Positions 35,762-44,443 of a DNA stretch of 44,493 nt are shown piece after piece. The notes under the pieces were generated by a model. That model was not told the origin of the DNA. It saw only the letters and a list, made by a program, of their open reading frames with translations, and ran no database searches. The position numbers and the translations under genes were made by a program. The DNA is from Thiomicrospira sp. (GTDB taxonomy: Bacteria > Pseudomonadota > Gammaproteobacteria > Thiomicrospirales > Thiomicrospiraceae): NCBI RefSeq assembly GCF_014859555.1, contig NZ_JACUTY010000011.1, forward strand, positions 1 to 44,493, given 5' to 3'. Each line of letters opens with the position of its first letter. The first letter of the stretch is position 1.

Positions 35762-38458
35762 TTATTTATCTTCGTTAGGATCAATTAAATCAAGCTGAAA
35801 ATCATCCGGTTCCTCAGCTTGAGTTGATTCATTTTGTGTGTTTTGCGCGTCTTCAACCACTGTGGTAGTTTGAGTTGCAACGACGCTGCCATCCGTTTCA
35901 ACGGCATCTTCATCCATGATATCGTCATCATCTGACGCATTAACCACCGCCAGACCCACAACCGCTTCGTCTTTACCAACGTTAATTAACTTAACGCCTT
36001 GTGTGTTACGACCTACTACTGAGATTTCGCTTACACGAGTTCGTACCAACGTGGCTTTATTGGTAATCAATACCACTTCTTGCTCAGGCACCACCGACAA
36101 GGCCGAGACTACTTTGCCGTTGCGCTCGGAAGTCTTGATCGAAATCACGCCTTGGCCGCCTCGGTTAATGGTTGAGTAATCCTCAACTGTTGTACATTTA
36201 CCGTAGCCATGTTCGGTGGCGGTTAAGATCAACGTTGACGGTGTTGCAATTTGCATACTAATAATGGTTTGATCAGCGGCGAGTTTCATACCACGCACAC
36301 CACGGGCCTGACGACCCATTACACGCACATCCGACTCTTTAAAGCGAATCGCTTTACCACCATCGGCAAACAGCATAACTTCTTGATTACCGTTGGTAAG
36401 CGCGGTGCCGACCAACTCATCGTTATCCAATAAATCAACCGCGATGATGCCGTTGGCACGTGGACGTGAGAAATCAGTCAAACGTACACGTTTGACCACC
36501 GCATGTTTGGTGGCCATAAACACAAAGTGCTCATCATCAAATTGGCTAATTGGTAAGATTGCTGAAATATGCTCGCCATCTTCTAGTGGGAATACATTTA
36601 CAATTGGCTTGCCACGCGCGCCACGGCTAGCTAAAGGTAACTGCCAAGTTTTCTGCCAGTACAGTTTGCCGCGGTTTGAGAAACACAACAGCATATCGTG
36701 TGTGCTGGCGACCAGGATTTGACCAACTTCGTCTTCTTCTTTCATCGCAGTGGCTGATTTACCGCGTCCACCGCGTTTTTGCGCGCGATAATCGCTGACT
36801 GGCTGAGTTTTGATATAACCGTCTTGCGATAAAGTCACAATGCGGTCTTCAACTGCGATTAAGTCTTCTTCATCTAGATCAACGTAAGCATGGTCAATTT
36901 CGGTACGACGTGCATCACCGTAAAGCGTTTTAATTTCAACCAATTCTTCGCGAACCACTTCGGTTAAGCGATCCGGGTTACGCAAGATTTCTAGGAATTC
37001 AAAGATCTTTTCGATCAAACCTTTGTATTCTTCTAAAATTTTGTCTTGTTCTAAACCGGTTAAACGGTTTAAACGCATATCCAAAATAGCTTGAGCCTGG
37101 GTCGGTGATAAACGATAAATATCCGATTCCACCATACCAAAACTAGCATCGAGTTCTTCAGGGCGCGTATCTTTTGCTTCTACTCGTTCCAAAAGCTGGA
37201 TGACGTTGCCAGCTGGCCAGTTACGATCCAACATACGATCTTTAGCGACACTGGCAGTAGGCGATGATTTGATCAATTCAATCATTTCATCAATATTGCT
37301 TAGCGCAACCGCCAAACCTTCTAGTAAATGTGCTTTTTCGCGGGCTTTACGCAGTTCGAAAATGGTACGACGCGTGACAACTTCACGGCGGTGGCGTACA
37401 AAGGCTTCTACAATTTCGCGCAGGTTAAGCAACTTTGGCTGGGCGTTAATCAACGCCACCATATTGATACCAAACACGGTTTGCATTGTGGTCAGTTTAT
37501 ATAGATTGTTAATCATGACTTCCGGTACTTCGCCGCGACGCAATTCGATGACGATACGCATGCCATCTTTGTCAGACTCATCACGTAACGCGGTGATGCC
37601 TTCAACTTTCTTTTCTTTAACTAATTCCGCAATACGTTCAATCAAACGCGCTTTGTTAACTTGATAAGGAATTTCGTAGACTACGATAGTTTGCTTGCCG
37701 GACTTATCGGTTTCGATCTTAGTACGTGCACGAATTTGTACACGACCACGCCCGGTTTCATAGGCTTCGCGAATACCGCGTGTGCCGTTAATAATGGCGC
37801 GGGTTGGGAAATCTGGACCGGGAATGTGTTCCATCAAACCGGCCACATCAATGTCTGGGTTTTCGATTAACGCTAAACAGGCATCAATGGTTTCGCTTAA
37901 GTTATGCGGCGGAATATTGGTCGCCATACCCACCGCAATACCGGAAGAACCATTCACCAATAAATTAGGGATGCGACTTGGCATTACATTTGGTTCATGC
38001 TCAGAACCGTCATAGTTTGCTGTGAAATCAACCGTTTCTTTTTCTAAGTCGGCTAGCAGCTCATGTGCGATTTTAGACATACGCACTTCGGTATAACGCA
38101 TGGCGGCGGCGTTATCACCATCAATCGAACCAAAGTTACCCTGGCCATCAACTAACATATAACGTAAAGAGAAAGGTTGTGCCATACGAACAATCGTGTC
38201 ATACACGGCCGTATCACCGTGCGGGTGGTATTTACCAATTACATCACCGACCACACGTGCCGATTTTTTATACGGCTTATTCCAATCGTTTTTCAATTCA
38301 TTCATGGCGAATAAGACACGGCGGTGAACGGGTTTTAAACCATCGCGTACATCTGGCAACGCTCGTCCTATAATTACGCTCATCGCGTAACTTAAATAAG
38401 ACTGTTTCATTTCATCTTCAAGCGATATCGGGTGTATTTCACGTGCAAAGTCTGACAT
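35762..38458 (-). CDS. gyrA: DNA gyrase subunit A
   Basis: Breakage-reunion subunit of the supercoiling topoisomerase. 898 residues with the catalytic Tyr122 in [11 protein letters not shown]. The quinolone-resistance region reads [10 protein letters not shown], so residue 83 (E. coli numbering) is Thr, as in wild-type Pseudomonas, and residue 87 is Asp. The GyrA box is QKRGGRGKS, followed by the beta-pinwheel repeats, and the protein ends in a long acidic tail of about 60 residues. First gene of the supraoperon, with a plausible own promoter. Confidence 0.97.
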   Translation of the reverse strand: MSDFAREIHPISLEDEMKQSYLSYAMSVIIGRALPDVRDGLKPVHRRVLFAMNELKNDWNKPYKKSARVVGDVIGKYHPHGDTAVYDTIVRMAQPFSLRYMLVDGQGNFGSIDGDNAAAMRYTEVRMSKIAHELLADLEKETVDFTANYDGSEHEPNVMPSRIPNLLVNGSSGIAVGMATNIPPHNLSETIDACLALIENPDIDVAGLMEHIPGPDFPTRAIINGTRGIREAYETGRGRVQIRARTKIETDKSGKQTIVVYEIPYQVNKARLIERIAELVKEKKVEGITALRDESDKDGMRIVIELRRGEVPEVMINNLYKLTTMQTVFGINMVALINAQPKLLNLREIVEAFVRHRREVVTRRTIFELRKAREKAHLLEGLAVALSNIDEMIELIKSSPTASVAKDRMLDRNWPAGNVIQLLERVEAKDTRPEELDASFGMVESDIYRLSPTQAQAILDMRLNRLTGLEQDKILEEYKGLIEKIFEFLEILRNPDRLTEVVREELVEIKTLYGDARRTEIDHAYVDLDEEDLIAVEDRIVTLSQDGYIKTQPVSDYRAQKRGGRGKSATAMKEEDEVGQILVASTHDMLLCFSNRGKLYWQKTWQLPLASRGARGKPIVNVFPLEDGEHISAILPISQFDDEHFVFMATKHAVVKRVRLTDFSRPRANGIIAVDLLDNDELVGTALTNGNQEVMLFADGGKAIRFKESDVRVMGRQARGVRGMKLAADQTIISMQIATPSTLILTATEHGYGKCTTVEDYSTINRGGQGVISIKTSERNGKVVSALSVVPEQEVVLITNKATLVRTRVSEISVVGRNTQGVKLINVGKDEAVVGLAVVNASDDDDIMDEDAVETDGSVVATQTTTVVEDAQNTQNESTQAEEPDDFQLDLIDPNEDK

Positions 38459-38498
38459 GGAGCATCCAATCTAATTATATTTTTGACATAAAGTATGC

Positions 38499-38528
38499 AT
38501 TATAACCGAATTATGACCAGACTATGAA
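38499..38528 (-). promoter_or_regulatory. Likely gyrA promoter
   Basis: On the minus strand a perfect TATAAT (38504-38499) is preceded by TTCATA (38528-38523) at 18-base spacing, 41 bases before the gyrA start. Confidence 0.5.
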
Positions 38529-38620
38529 CGCGAAATGCAAAAAATAAGCGGGTACAAAGCGTTTTTAATCCAGTAGAATATCGCCCTATGTGTTTTAACT
38601 AAAAAGCTGACATAAGCCCT

Positions 38621-39328
38621 ATGAACGTCTCAGACAATTTTGATCAACAAGAACTGCACAATTTTAACCAACATGCACAAACTTGGTGGGATACCGAGGG
38701 AGAATTTGGTGCGTTGCATAAAATTAACCCACTACGGCTAGAGTTTATGCAGCGTCATGTAGCTTTAGCAAACCAAACCACGCTCGATATTGGCTGTGGT
38801 GGCGGTATTTTAAGTGAATCCATGGCCAAATTGGGCGCGAATGTCACCGGGATTGATTTGGCTGAAGACGTTTTAAATGTTGCTAAACTGCACGCTTTAG
38901 ACGTGGGCATTGAATTGGACTACCAACTGATCTCAGCCGAAGACCACGCACAACAATATCCTCAACATTATGACGTGGTGACCTGCATGGAAATGCTCGA
39001 ACACGTGCCCAACCCGCAAGCGATTATTCAAGCCGCGGCACAAGCCACCAGGCCTGGTGGTTATGTGTTTTTCTCGACGTTAAATCGTACCAATAAATCC
39101 TTGTTGTTAGCGGTTATTACCGCCGAATATTTGTTGAACCTAGTGCCGCGTGGCACTCATAATCATGACAAATTCATCAAGCCCAGCGAACTCTCACAAA
39201 TGGCGCGTAAAGAGGGTCTGTTACTCATAGACTCATCAGGTATCGACTTCAATCCATTACTAAAACACTATGCTTTAAGTCACAACATTGACATTAACTA
39301 CTTAATGGCCTTTCAAAAGCTGGATTAA
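38621..39328 (+). CDS. ubiG: Ubiquinone biosynthesis O-methyltransferase
   Basis: SAM-dependent enzyme carrying out both O-methylations of ubiquinone synthesis. 235 residues with FNQHAQTWWDTEGEFGALHKINPLRLEF at the N-terminus, the SAM motif LDIGCGGGILSE near 56, and GTHNHDKFIKPSEL near 178. It is divergent from gyrA and starts the ubiG-phosphatase-SDR operon, the same order seen next to gyrA in Pseudomonas. Confidence 0.96.
   Translation: MNVSDNFDQQELHNFNQHAQTWWDTEGEFGALHKINPLRLEFMQRHVALANQTTLDIGCGGGILSESMAKLGANVTGIDLAEDVLNVAKLHALDVGIELDYQLISAEDHAQQYPQHYDVVTCMEMLEHVPNPQAIIQAAAQATRPGGYVFFSTLNRTNKSLLLAVITAEYLLNLVPRGTHNHDKFIKPSELSQMARKEGLLLIDSSGIDFNPLLKHYALSHNIDINYLMAFQKLD
39047..39058. repeat. 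ACCAGGCCTGGT palindrome, copy 11 (ubiG)
   Basis: Perfect 12-mer, extended to a 16-bp palindrome at 39045-39060. It is read as Thr-Arg-Pro-Gly, the third possible frame. Confidence 0.9.
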
Positions 39329-39336
39329 CCCAAACC

Positions 39337-40002
39337 ATGACCCCAATTGAATGCATTTTATTTGACCTAGACGGCACCCTGCTTGATACCTCATACGATT
39401 TTAGCTACGCCTTAAACCTAATCTGTGCCGAGCTAGGCCAAACCCCGCCAAGTTATGCGGAAGTTCGCAATACGGTATCGCAAGGTGGCGCCGCCCTTAC
39501 CCGCTTAGCTTTTCCAGAGGCCGATGATGATTTATTTGAACAACGTCGCCAACAGTTTTTAGCCAACTATTACGATCATATTGCTTTGCACACTCAAGTC
39601 TTCCCCGGCCTATTGCCAGGCCTGGTGCATTTGGCCGAAAAAAACATTCCTTGGGGCATCGTCACCAATAAGCCAGAAAAATTAACCCATCACCTGTTAA
39701 AAAACATTGATTTCCCAAGTGCCCCACAAAGTATTGTGTGTGGCGATACCTTGCCGATTCGTAAACCCAATCCAGAGCCTATGTGGTTAGCCGCCGAGCA
39801 ATGCGGTTTTGCGCCCGAAAAGTGCTTGTATCTAGGTGATCACCCTCGCGATATCGAAGCCGGCATCAATGCCCGCATGCAAACGGGTGCAGCTTTATTT
39901 GGTTATTTGCCAGAAGATAAAATCGACAATTTAGACCAGGCCGATTTTATTTTCCGCACGCCATACGATATTACTCAGTTTCTAAAAGAGCGTTTTAACT
40001 AA
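39337..40002 (+). CDS. HAD-family phosphatase, MupP/Gph type
   Basis: 221 residues of the HAD superfamily: motif I LFDLDGTLLDTS with the nucleophile and acid Asp, motif II VTNKP, Lys in RKPNPEP, motif III YLGDHPRDIEAG. By similarity it could be phosphoglycolate phosphatase (Gph), useful in an autotroph. By position between ubiG and a YciK-like SDR it matches MupP of Pseudomonas, the N-acetylmuramate 6-phosphate phosphatase of cell-wall recycling. The sequence alone does not decide. It is 8 bases after ubiG. Confidence 0.88.
   Translation: MTPIECILFDLDGTLLDTSYDFSYALNLICAELGQTPPSYAEVRNTVSQGGAALTRLAFPEADDDLFEQRRQQFLANYYDHIALHTQVFPGLLPGLVHLAEKNIPWGIVTNKPEKLTHHLLKNIDFPSAPQSIVCGDTLPIRKPNPEPMWLAAEQCGFAPEKCLYLGDHPRDIEAGINARMQTGAALFGYLPEDKIDNLDQADFIFRTPYDITQFLKERFN
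39616..39625. repeat. CCAGGCCTGG palindrome, copy 12 (HAD phosphatase)
   Basis: Perfect 10-bp core; G replaces the first A of the 12-mer. Read as Pro-Gly-Leu-Val. Confidence 0.88.
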
Positions 40003-40712
40003 TGGATTTACAACAAAATTTAACCGAAAACAAAACCTTTTTAATCACCGGCGCGGCCAATGGTTTGGGTCGTGCGTTAGCCCAACATTTGCATAACCCA
40101 CAACATCAGCTGATTCTGCTAGATAGTGATTTAAAAGCACTCAATAAACTCTATGACGAATTAGATGCGAGCGGTTGGAATAACGTGTTTTTGTTCCCGA
40201 TGAACTTAGCCGGTTCAGCGCAAGCCGAATTTGAACAACTCGCCGAAGGACTGGACGCGTTTCCAAAACTAGACGGTTTATTTCTAAACGCGGCCATCTT
40301 GCCCGCTTTAACGCCGATTGAACACTTTGACCCACTGCAATGGTACGAAGTCATGCAAACCAACTTGAATGCTAATTTCCATCTAATTCAAACCTGTTTG
40401 CCTAAACTCAAAGCCAGCCACCAGGCCTGGTTAGTCACCATTTCTGACCAAGCCGTAAAAAACAATCAGCAATATTATGGCGCTTATGCCGTGGCCAAAG
40501 CCGGTTTAGAACAACTCACCCAGCTCGTGGTCGAAGAAAATGCCAATTTACAAGGTGTGATTGCACACTTCCCCGCACTCGCCAGCCACTTCCGTAGCAA
40601 ACTTTATCCAGGCGAACCACCTTGCCAAAACGAAACGGTCGAATCCGCAGCGGAACGCTTAATCGCGACCTGTTTTAAACAGCAAACACACGCCGATATA
40701 ACCTTTTTATAA
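40002..40712 (+). CDS. YciK-like short-chain dehydrogenase
   Basis: 236-residue SDR with the cofactor motif TGAANGLG near 17-24, NAAI-type motif near 91 and the catalytic pair YxxxK in YGAYAVAKAG near 160. Its ATG shares a base with the preceding stop (TAATG). The same three-gene order with ubiG and mupP occurs in Pseudomonas, where this gene is called yciK. The substrate is not known. Confidence 0.88.
   Translation: MDLQQNLTENKTFLITGAANGLGRALAQHLHNPQHQLILLDSDLKALNKLYDELDASGWNNVFLFPMNLAGSAQAEFEQLAEGLDAFPKLDGLFLNAAILPALTPIEHFDPLQWYEVMQTNLNANFHLIQTCLPKLKASHQAWLVTISDQAVKNNQQYYGAYAVAKAGLEQLTQLVVEENANLQGVIAHFPALASHFRSKLYPGEPPCQNETVESAAERLIATCFKQQTHADITFL
40420..40431. repeat. ACCAGGCCTGGT palindrome, copy 13 (SDR)
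   Basis: Perfect 12-mer in the SDR gene, read as His-Gln-Ala-Trp. Confidence 0.9.
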
Positions 40713-40753
40713 TTGGTTTTAAATACATTATTGAATACATAAAGGCTATCGAA

Positions 40754-41407
40754 ATGAACATAGTTGAAATCGCACAAACCCGTTATTCCACCAAAAAGTT
40801 TGATAAAACTCGCCGAATTTCCGATTCGGATTTGGCACAAGTTAAAGCCCTGCTACGCTTAAGCCCATCAAGTGTGAATTCTCAGCCTTGGCACTTTATT
40901 ATGAGTGGCACAGATGAAGGCAAAACGCGCATCGCTAAAGCCGCCCAAGGCTCTTATGTGGCGAATGAGTCCAAAATCCTCAATTGCTCACATGTGATTG
41001 TTTACTGTGTAAAAACCGACTTCAGTGACGACTATATCCACGCCATCACCAACCAAGAAGAGGCTGATGGCCGGATTGACTCACAAGAAATGAAAGATAA
41101 GGTCAATGCGGTTCGAACCTTTTATGCAGACCTACACCGCGTAAATTGGCATGACACTCAATGCTGGATGGAAAAACAAGTCTACTTAAACATGGGCGCT
41201 TTGTTATTAGGCGCCGGTGCTTTAGGCTTAGACGCGGTCCCGATTGAAGGCGTAGATACCCAAGTATTGGATGAAGAATTTAATCTAGCAAGCCAAGGTT
41301 ATAAAGCACTCGCCGTGGTGGCGCTGGGTTATAAACAAGCCGATGACTTTAACGCCAGCCTCCCCAAATCTCGCTGGGCAGAAAGCCAGATTATCAGCGA
41401 GATTTAA
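40754..41407 (+). CDS. nfsB: Oxygen-insensitive NAD(P)H nitroreductase, NfsB type
   Basis: FMN flavoprotein of 217 residues related to NfsB and dihydropteridine reductase. The FMN-binding regions TRYSTKKFDKTRRI, LSPSSVNSQPWHFI, LGAGALGLDAVPIEG and VALGYK are all present. It probably reduces quinones and nitroaromatics; the physiological substrate is uncertain. Its stop codon overlaps the stop codon of the convergent ccdB by two bases. Confidence 0.92.
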   Translation: MNIVEIAQTRYSTKKFDKTRRISDSDLAQVKALLRLSPSSVNSQPWHFIMSGTDEGKTRIAKAAQGSYVANESKILNCSHVIVYCVKTDFSDDYIHAITNQEEADGRIDSQEMKDKVNAVRTFYADLHRVNWHDTQCWMEKQVYLNMGALLLGAGALGLDAVPIEGVDTQVLDEEFNLASQGYKALAVVALGYKQADDFNASLPKSRWAESQIISEI

Positions 41408-41718
41408 ATCCCCGAAACCAACATGTCAATTGCGGACATGATGGTATCTCGATGCGCCTCAACGGAAATGACTGACTCACTAAGCTGCTTTTTTGAAATA
41501 GAAGTAAGGAGATGCGTCATCATTACATAATCAGCCTGATTAAGCTCGATGACTGGAGTGAGTCGGTCTAAATGCTGGTCAACCAACTCAAGTGGCGATA
41601 ATGGGATCACAACCCTTGTATTAAGGTTGCTCAGCAATTCATGTTGGATGTCGACAAAAAAAGGGTAAATTTCCTTTGATGCTAGGCTCTCATTTTTATA
41701 GAGCGTGAACTGCGCCAT
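41404..41718 (-). CDS. ccdB: CcdB toxin (gyrase inhibitor)
   Basis: 104 residues opening MAQFTLYKNESLASKEIYPFFVDIQHELLSNLNTRVVIPL, the CcdB pattern, and ending with HRDTIMSAIDMLVSGI. The C-terminal residues Trp-Gly-Ile of F-plasmid CcdB, which contact gyrase, are Ser-Gly-Ile here, as in many chromosomal homologues. CcdB traps DNA gyrase in a cleaved complex; gyrA is about 3 kb away in this window. Its start overlaps the last base of ccdA. It appears intact. Confidence 0.93.
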   Translation of the reverse strand: MAQFTLYKNESLASKEIYPFFVDIQHELLSNLNTRVVIPLSPLELVDQHLDRLTPVIELNQADYVMMTHLLTSISKKQLSESVISVEAHRDTIMSAIDMLVSGI

Positions 41719-41963
41719 TACAGCACTCGATGCTCATCTGAAAAAAGCCCATGTTTTTGCGTAAACTTATTCATGGATTTAATCGCCGCTTGATTCTGGC
41801 TTAACCATTTTTCGCGTGCATTTTGTTTTAACTTCTCTAACAATGCCTGCTCTAACGTTGCTGAAATATTGATATTTTCAGCACGTGCCTTCGCTAACAA
41901 ATCACTGTTTAAGCTGACATTTGTCGGTTTTTTTGCCGCTGTTTTATCAAATAAAGAAGACAT
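41718..41963 (-). CDS. ccdA: CcdA antitoxin
   Basis: 81 residues. The N-terminal part (TNVSLNSDLLAKARAENINIS) is a ribbon-helix-helix DNA-binding domain, and the C-terminal part (WLSQNQAAIKSMNKFTQKHGLFSDEHRVL) fits the CcdB-binding tail pattern including N, G-L-F-S-D-E. The ATG follows GAGG. It lies just downstream of a 29-bp palindromic operator and directly after tex on the same strand. Confidence 0.92.
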   Translation of the reverse strand: MSSLFDKTAAKKPTNVSLNSDLLAKARAENINISATLEQALLEKLKQNAREKWLSQNQAAIKSMNKFTQKHGLFSDEHRVL

Positions 41964-41976
41964 AGTTACCTCATGC

Positions 41977-42005
41977 TTTAATGCGCATAAGTTATGCGCA
42001 TTAAA
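41977..42005. promoter_or_regulatory. 29-bp palindromic operator of ccdAB
   Basis: TTTAATGCGCATAA and its exact inverse flank a single central G. Each arm contains the 8-bp palindrome ATGCGCAT (41981-41988 and 41994-42001), so two identical sub-sites are 13 bp apart. It ends 13 bases before ccdA, ideal for autoregulation by the CcdA ribbon-helix-helix domain. Confidence 0.82.
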
Positions 42006-42037
42006 TAATTTAACAGAACCTCTTCGAGTAAACCAGA

Positions 42038-44356
42038 TTATTTGTTTTTCAGTGCGGCGAATTTATCCGCTAAGGTGCCCAAACTATGATGGCTCGGTGC
42101 ATTAGAATTTTTAGCCTGGCTTTGCTGTGACTGATTATTTTTGTCAATATTTTTAGTCGATGCAGCCAGGCTTGGTGCAGTTATAGTTGGTGAAGTTTTC
42201 ATCGACAAGCTAATGCGTTTGCGCGCCTCATCCACTTCCAATACCGTGACCTTCACAATCTGCCCGGCTTTAACAATCGTATGTGGATCGCTGACAAAGC
42301 CGTTTGATAAGTGTGAGATATGCACCAAACCGTCTTGATGCACGCCCACATCCACAAACGCGCCAAAATGCGTCACATTAGTCACCACACCCTCAAGCAC
42401 CAGGCCTGGTGATAAGTCTTTAATTTCGGTAATCGCATCGTCAAACTTCACCACCTCAAAACTTGGACGCGGATCACGACCGGGTTTTTCGAGTTCAGAC
42501 AAAATATCACGAAGCGTCATTAACCCAATGTTTTCATTCACAAACTCGGTCGCGTTAATGCGTTTAACCTGTTCGGTTTGGCCAATTAAATGCGCCAAAT
42601 CCACCCCCAATTTTGACGCCATTTTTTCAACGATCTCATAGGATTCAGGATGCACCGCCGATTGATCTAACGGATGCTCCCCTTCGCGAATGCGCAAGAA
42701 ACCCGCACACTGTTCAAATGCTTTTGGTCCTAAACGTGGCACTTTCTTTAATTGCTGGCGATTACGGAACGAGCCATTTTCATCACGCCATTTAACAATT
42801 TCTTGTGCCAAACGCGACGACAAACCGGATACATAACTCAATAATGCGCTCGATGCGGTATTCAAATCGACCCCAACCGAGTTCACACAATCCTCGACCG
42901 TATTTTGCAAAGATAACGCCAACGCGGTTTGGTTCACGTCATGCTGATATTGACCCACACCAATCGCTTTTGGGTCAATTTTAACCAACTCGGCAAGCGG
43001 ATCTTGCAAACGACGGCCAATCGAAATCGCACCACGAATCGTCACATCCAATTGCGGGAATTCTTGCTGGGCGATTTCAGAAGCTGAATAAACCGATGCG
43101 CCCGCCTCTGACACCACCACTTTTTGGGTATTAGTAAGTTTGTTTTGCGTTAACACCTCGTTAACCAACTGCTCGGTTTCGCGTGAGGCGGTACCATTGC
43201 CGATACTCACCAACTTAACACCATAGTCTTTAATCAGTTTAGCCAGCGTTTGTTTGCTTTGATCCCACTGGCTTTGTGGCGCATGCGGGTAGATCACGCC
43301 ATGATGTAAAAATTTGCCGGTTTGATCCACTATCGCGAGTTTCACGCCGGTACGAAAGCCTGGATCAAGCGCCAAAGTCACCTTAGCACCCGCCGGAGCG
43401 GCCAATAATAAGTCTTTTAAATTGTGTGCAAATACCTCTATTGCGCCCTGTTCCGCCATTTCACGTAAACGACTAAACAATTCCGTTTCGAGTGATTTAG
43501 CAAGCTTCAAGCGCCAGACCTGGTGGATAATTTGGCTAAAGAAGGTTTGGCTCGCTAAACGCTCAAACTGTAATTGATGAAACTGCTGAATCCGCGCCAA
43601 AAACGGATGAGAAGCAGACGATTCAACCTGCGGCAATTCGAGCTTAAGCTTAAGAATGCCCGCCTGTTCTCCACGAAATAAAGCTAAAGCACGGTGCGAA
43701 GGAACCTTACGAATCGGTTCGTCATACTCATAATAGTCTTTAAACTTCTCGCCTTCATCAACCTGATTTTTAACCAAACGGCTGGTTACGATCCCTTCGC
43801 GCCACAAGGTTTCACGCAGTTGTGCCACCAGGCCTGGTGGTTGTGACAATTGTTCGGTCAAAATATCCTGCGCTCCACTTAATGCGGCTTCGGCGGTTTC
43901 TATGCCTTTTTCCGCATTAACATAAGCTTGCGCCTCGGCAAATGGATCAAGTTTTGGATTGGCTAATAACGCCTGCGCCAACGGATCAAGCCCGGCTTCT
44001 TTGGCTTTTAACGCCTTAGAATTACGCGTGAGTTTATAAGGCCGATAAATATCTTCCAGCTCGGTTTTGCTAAAGGTATTTTCCACTGCACTTTGCAGTT
44101 CAGGCGTCAGTTTTTGTTGCGCCTCTAAGCTTTTAAGAATGGTTTGTTTGCGTTCCTGTAGACTGGTTAAATAGCCCAACCGCGTCTCGAGCTGGCGCAA
44201 CTGAATGTCATCCAACCCTTGGGTGGCCTCCTTACGATAACGCGAAATAAACGGCACGGTTGCGCCTTCGTTTAACAACGCAATGGCGGCTTCAACTTGG
44301 CTTGACTTAACCTTTAACTCATCTGCAATAATCTGCGCAAAATTCAAACTGTTCAT
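42038..44356 (-). CDS. tex: Tex family RNA-binding protein
   Basis: 772-residue putative transcription accessory protein. It has an N-terminal helical domain with LLNEGATVPFISRYRKEATQGLDD near 27-50, a YqgF-like RNase H fold (TLALDPGFRTGVKLAIVDQTG near 330), helix-hairpin-helix motifs (KVPRLGPKAFEQCAGFLRI near 528) and a C-terminal S1 domain (VLEGVVTNVTHFGAFVDVGVHQDGLVHISHLS near 655). The tail is Ser/Asn/Gln-rich. The family binds nucleic acids and affects transcription and toxin expression in other bacteria. The gene contains two palindrome copies and two near-copies. Confidence 0.95.
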   Translation of the reverse strand: MNSLNFAQIIADELKVKSSQVEAAIALLNEGATVPFISRYRKEATQGLDDIQLRQLETRLGYLTSLQERKQTILKSLEAQQKLTPELQSAVENTFSKTELEDIYRPYKLTRNSKALKAKEAGLDPLAQALLANPKLDPFAEAQAYVNAEKGIETAEAALSGAQDILTEQLSQPPGLVAQLRETLWREGIVTSRLVKNQVDEGEKFKDYYEYDEPIRKVPSHRALALFRGEQAGILKLKLELPQVESSASHPFLARIQQFHQLQFERLASQTFFSQIIHQVWRLKLAKSLETELFSRLREMAEQGAIEVFAHNLKDLLLAAPAGAKVTLALDPGFRTGVKLAIVDQTGKFLHHGVIYPHAPQSQWDQSKQTLAKLIKDYGVKLVSIGNGTASRETEQLVNEVLTQNKLTNTQKVVVSEAGASVYSASEIAQQEFPQLDVTIRGAISIGRRLQDPLAELVKIDPKAIGVGQYQHDVNQTALALSLQNTVEDCVNSVGVDLNTASSALLSYVSGLSSRLAQEIVKWRDENGSFRNRQQLKKVPRLGPKAFEQCAGFLRIREGEHPLDQSAVHPESYEIVEKMASKLGVDLAHLIGQTEQVKRINATEFVNENIGLMTLRDILSELEKPGRDPRPSFEVVKFDDAITEIKDLSPGLVLEGVVTNVTHFGAFVDVGVHQDGLVHISHLSNGFVSDPHTIVKAGQIVKVTVLEVDEARKRISLSMKTSPTITAPSLAASTKNIDKNNQSQQSQAKNSNAPSHHSLGTLADKFAALKNK
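42399..42410. repeat. ACCAGGCCTGGT palindrome, copy 14 (tex)
   Basis: Perfect 12-mer (14 bp with flanks, 42398-42411), read on the minus strand as Pro-Gly-Leu-Val at the start of the S1 domain. Confidence 0.9.
43827..43838. repeat. ACCAGGCCTGGT palindrome, copy 15 (tex)
   Basis: Perfect 12-mer, extended to a 16-bp palindrome at 43825-43840, read on the minus strand as Pro-Pro-Gly-Leu-Val. Confidence 0.9.
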
Positions 44357-44394
44357 TGTTCTCTCTTATTTTTATGTATCACCAAGCAAATCTT

Positions 44395-44424
44395 GTCGGC
44401 TTACGTTTCACTAAGCCGACCTAC
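44395..44424 (-). repeat. REP-like hairpin with GTAG head (minus orientation)
   Basis: GTCGGCTTA pairs with TAAGCCGAC (9 bp, 8-base loop) and on the minus strand the tetranucleotide GTAG precedes the stem. This is the GTAG-plus-hairpin structure of REP elements mobilised by RAYT transposases. Confidence 0.6.
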
Positions 44425-44443
44425 TATATTTAAACCCCAAACA

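Noticed and set aside
37200..37664. A 154-residue frame antisense to gyrA
   Set aside because: Shadow of gyrA on the opposite strand; composition reflects gyrA codon use.
38483..38488. A perfect TTGACA in the gyrA-ubiG gap as a ubiG promoter
   Set aside because: No -10 box lies at 15-19 bases; the nearest AT-rich hexamers give spacings of 12 or 22.
3628..43838. The palindrome as a mobile element or a CRISPR-type array
   Set aside because: No conserved flanks, no target duplication, no regular spacing, and copies sit inside intact genes; only the 10-16 bp core is shared.
3628..43838. The palindrome as an ordinary restriction site
   Set aside because: Host restriction sites are usually avoided rather than enriched, and a 12-bp recognition sequence would be far longer than normal. 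A methyltransferase role stays possible.
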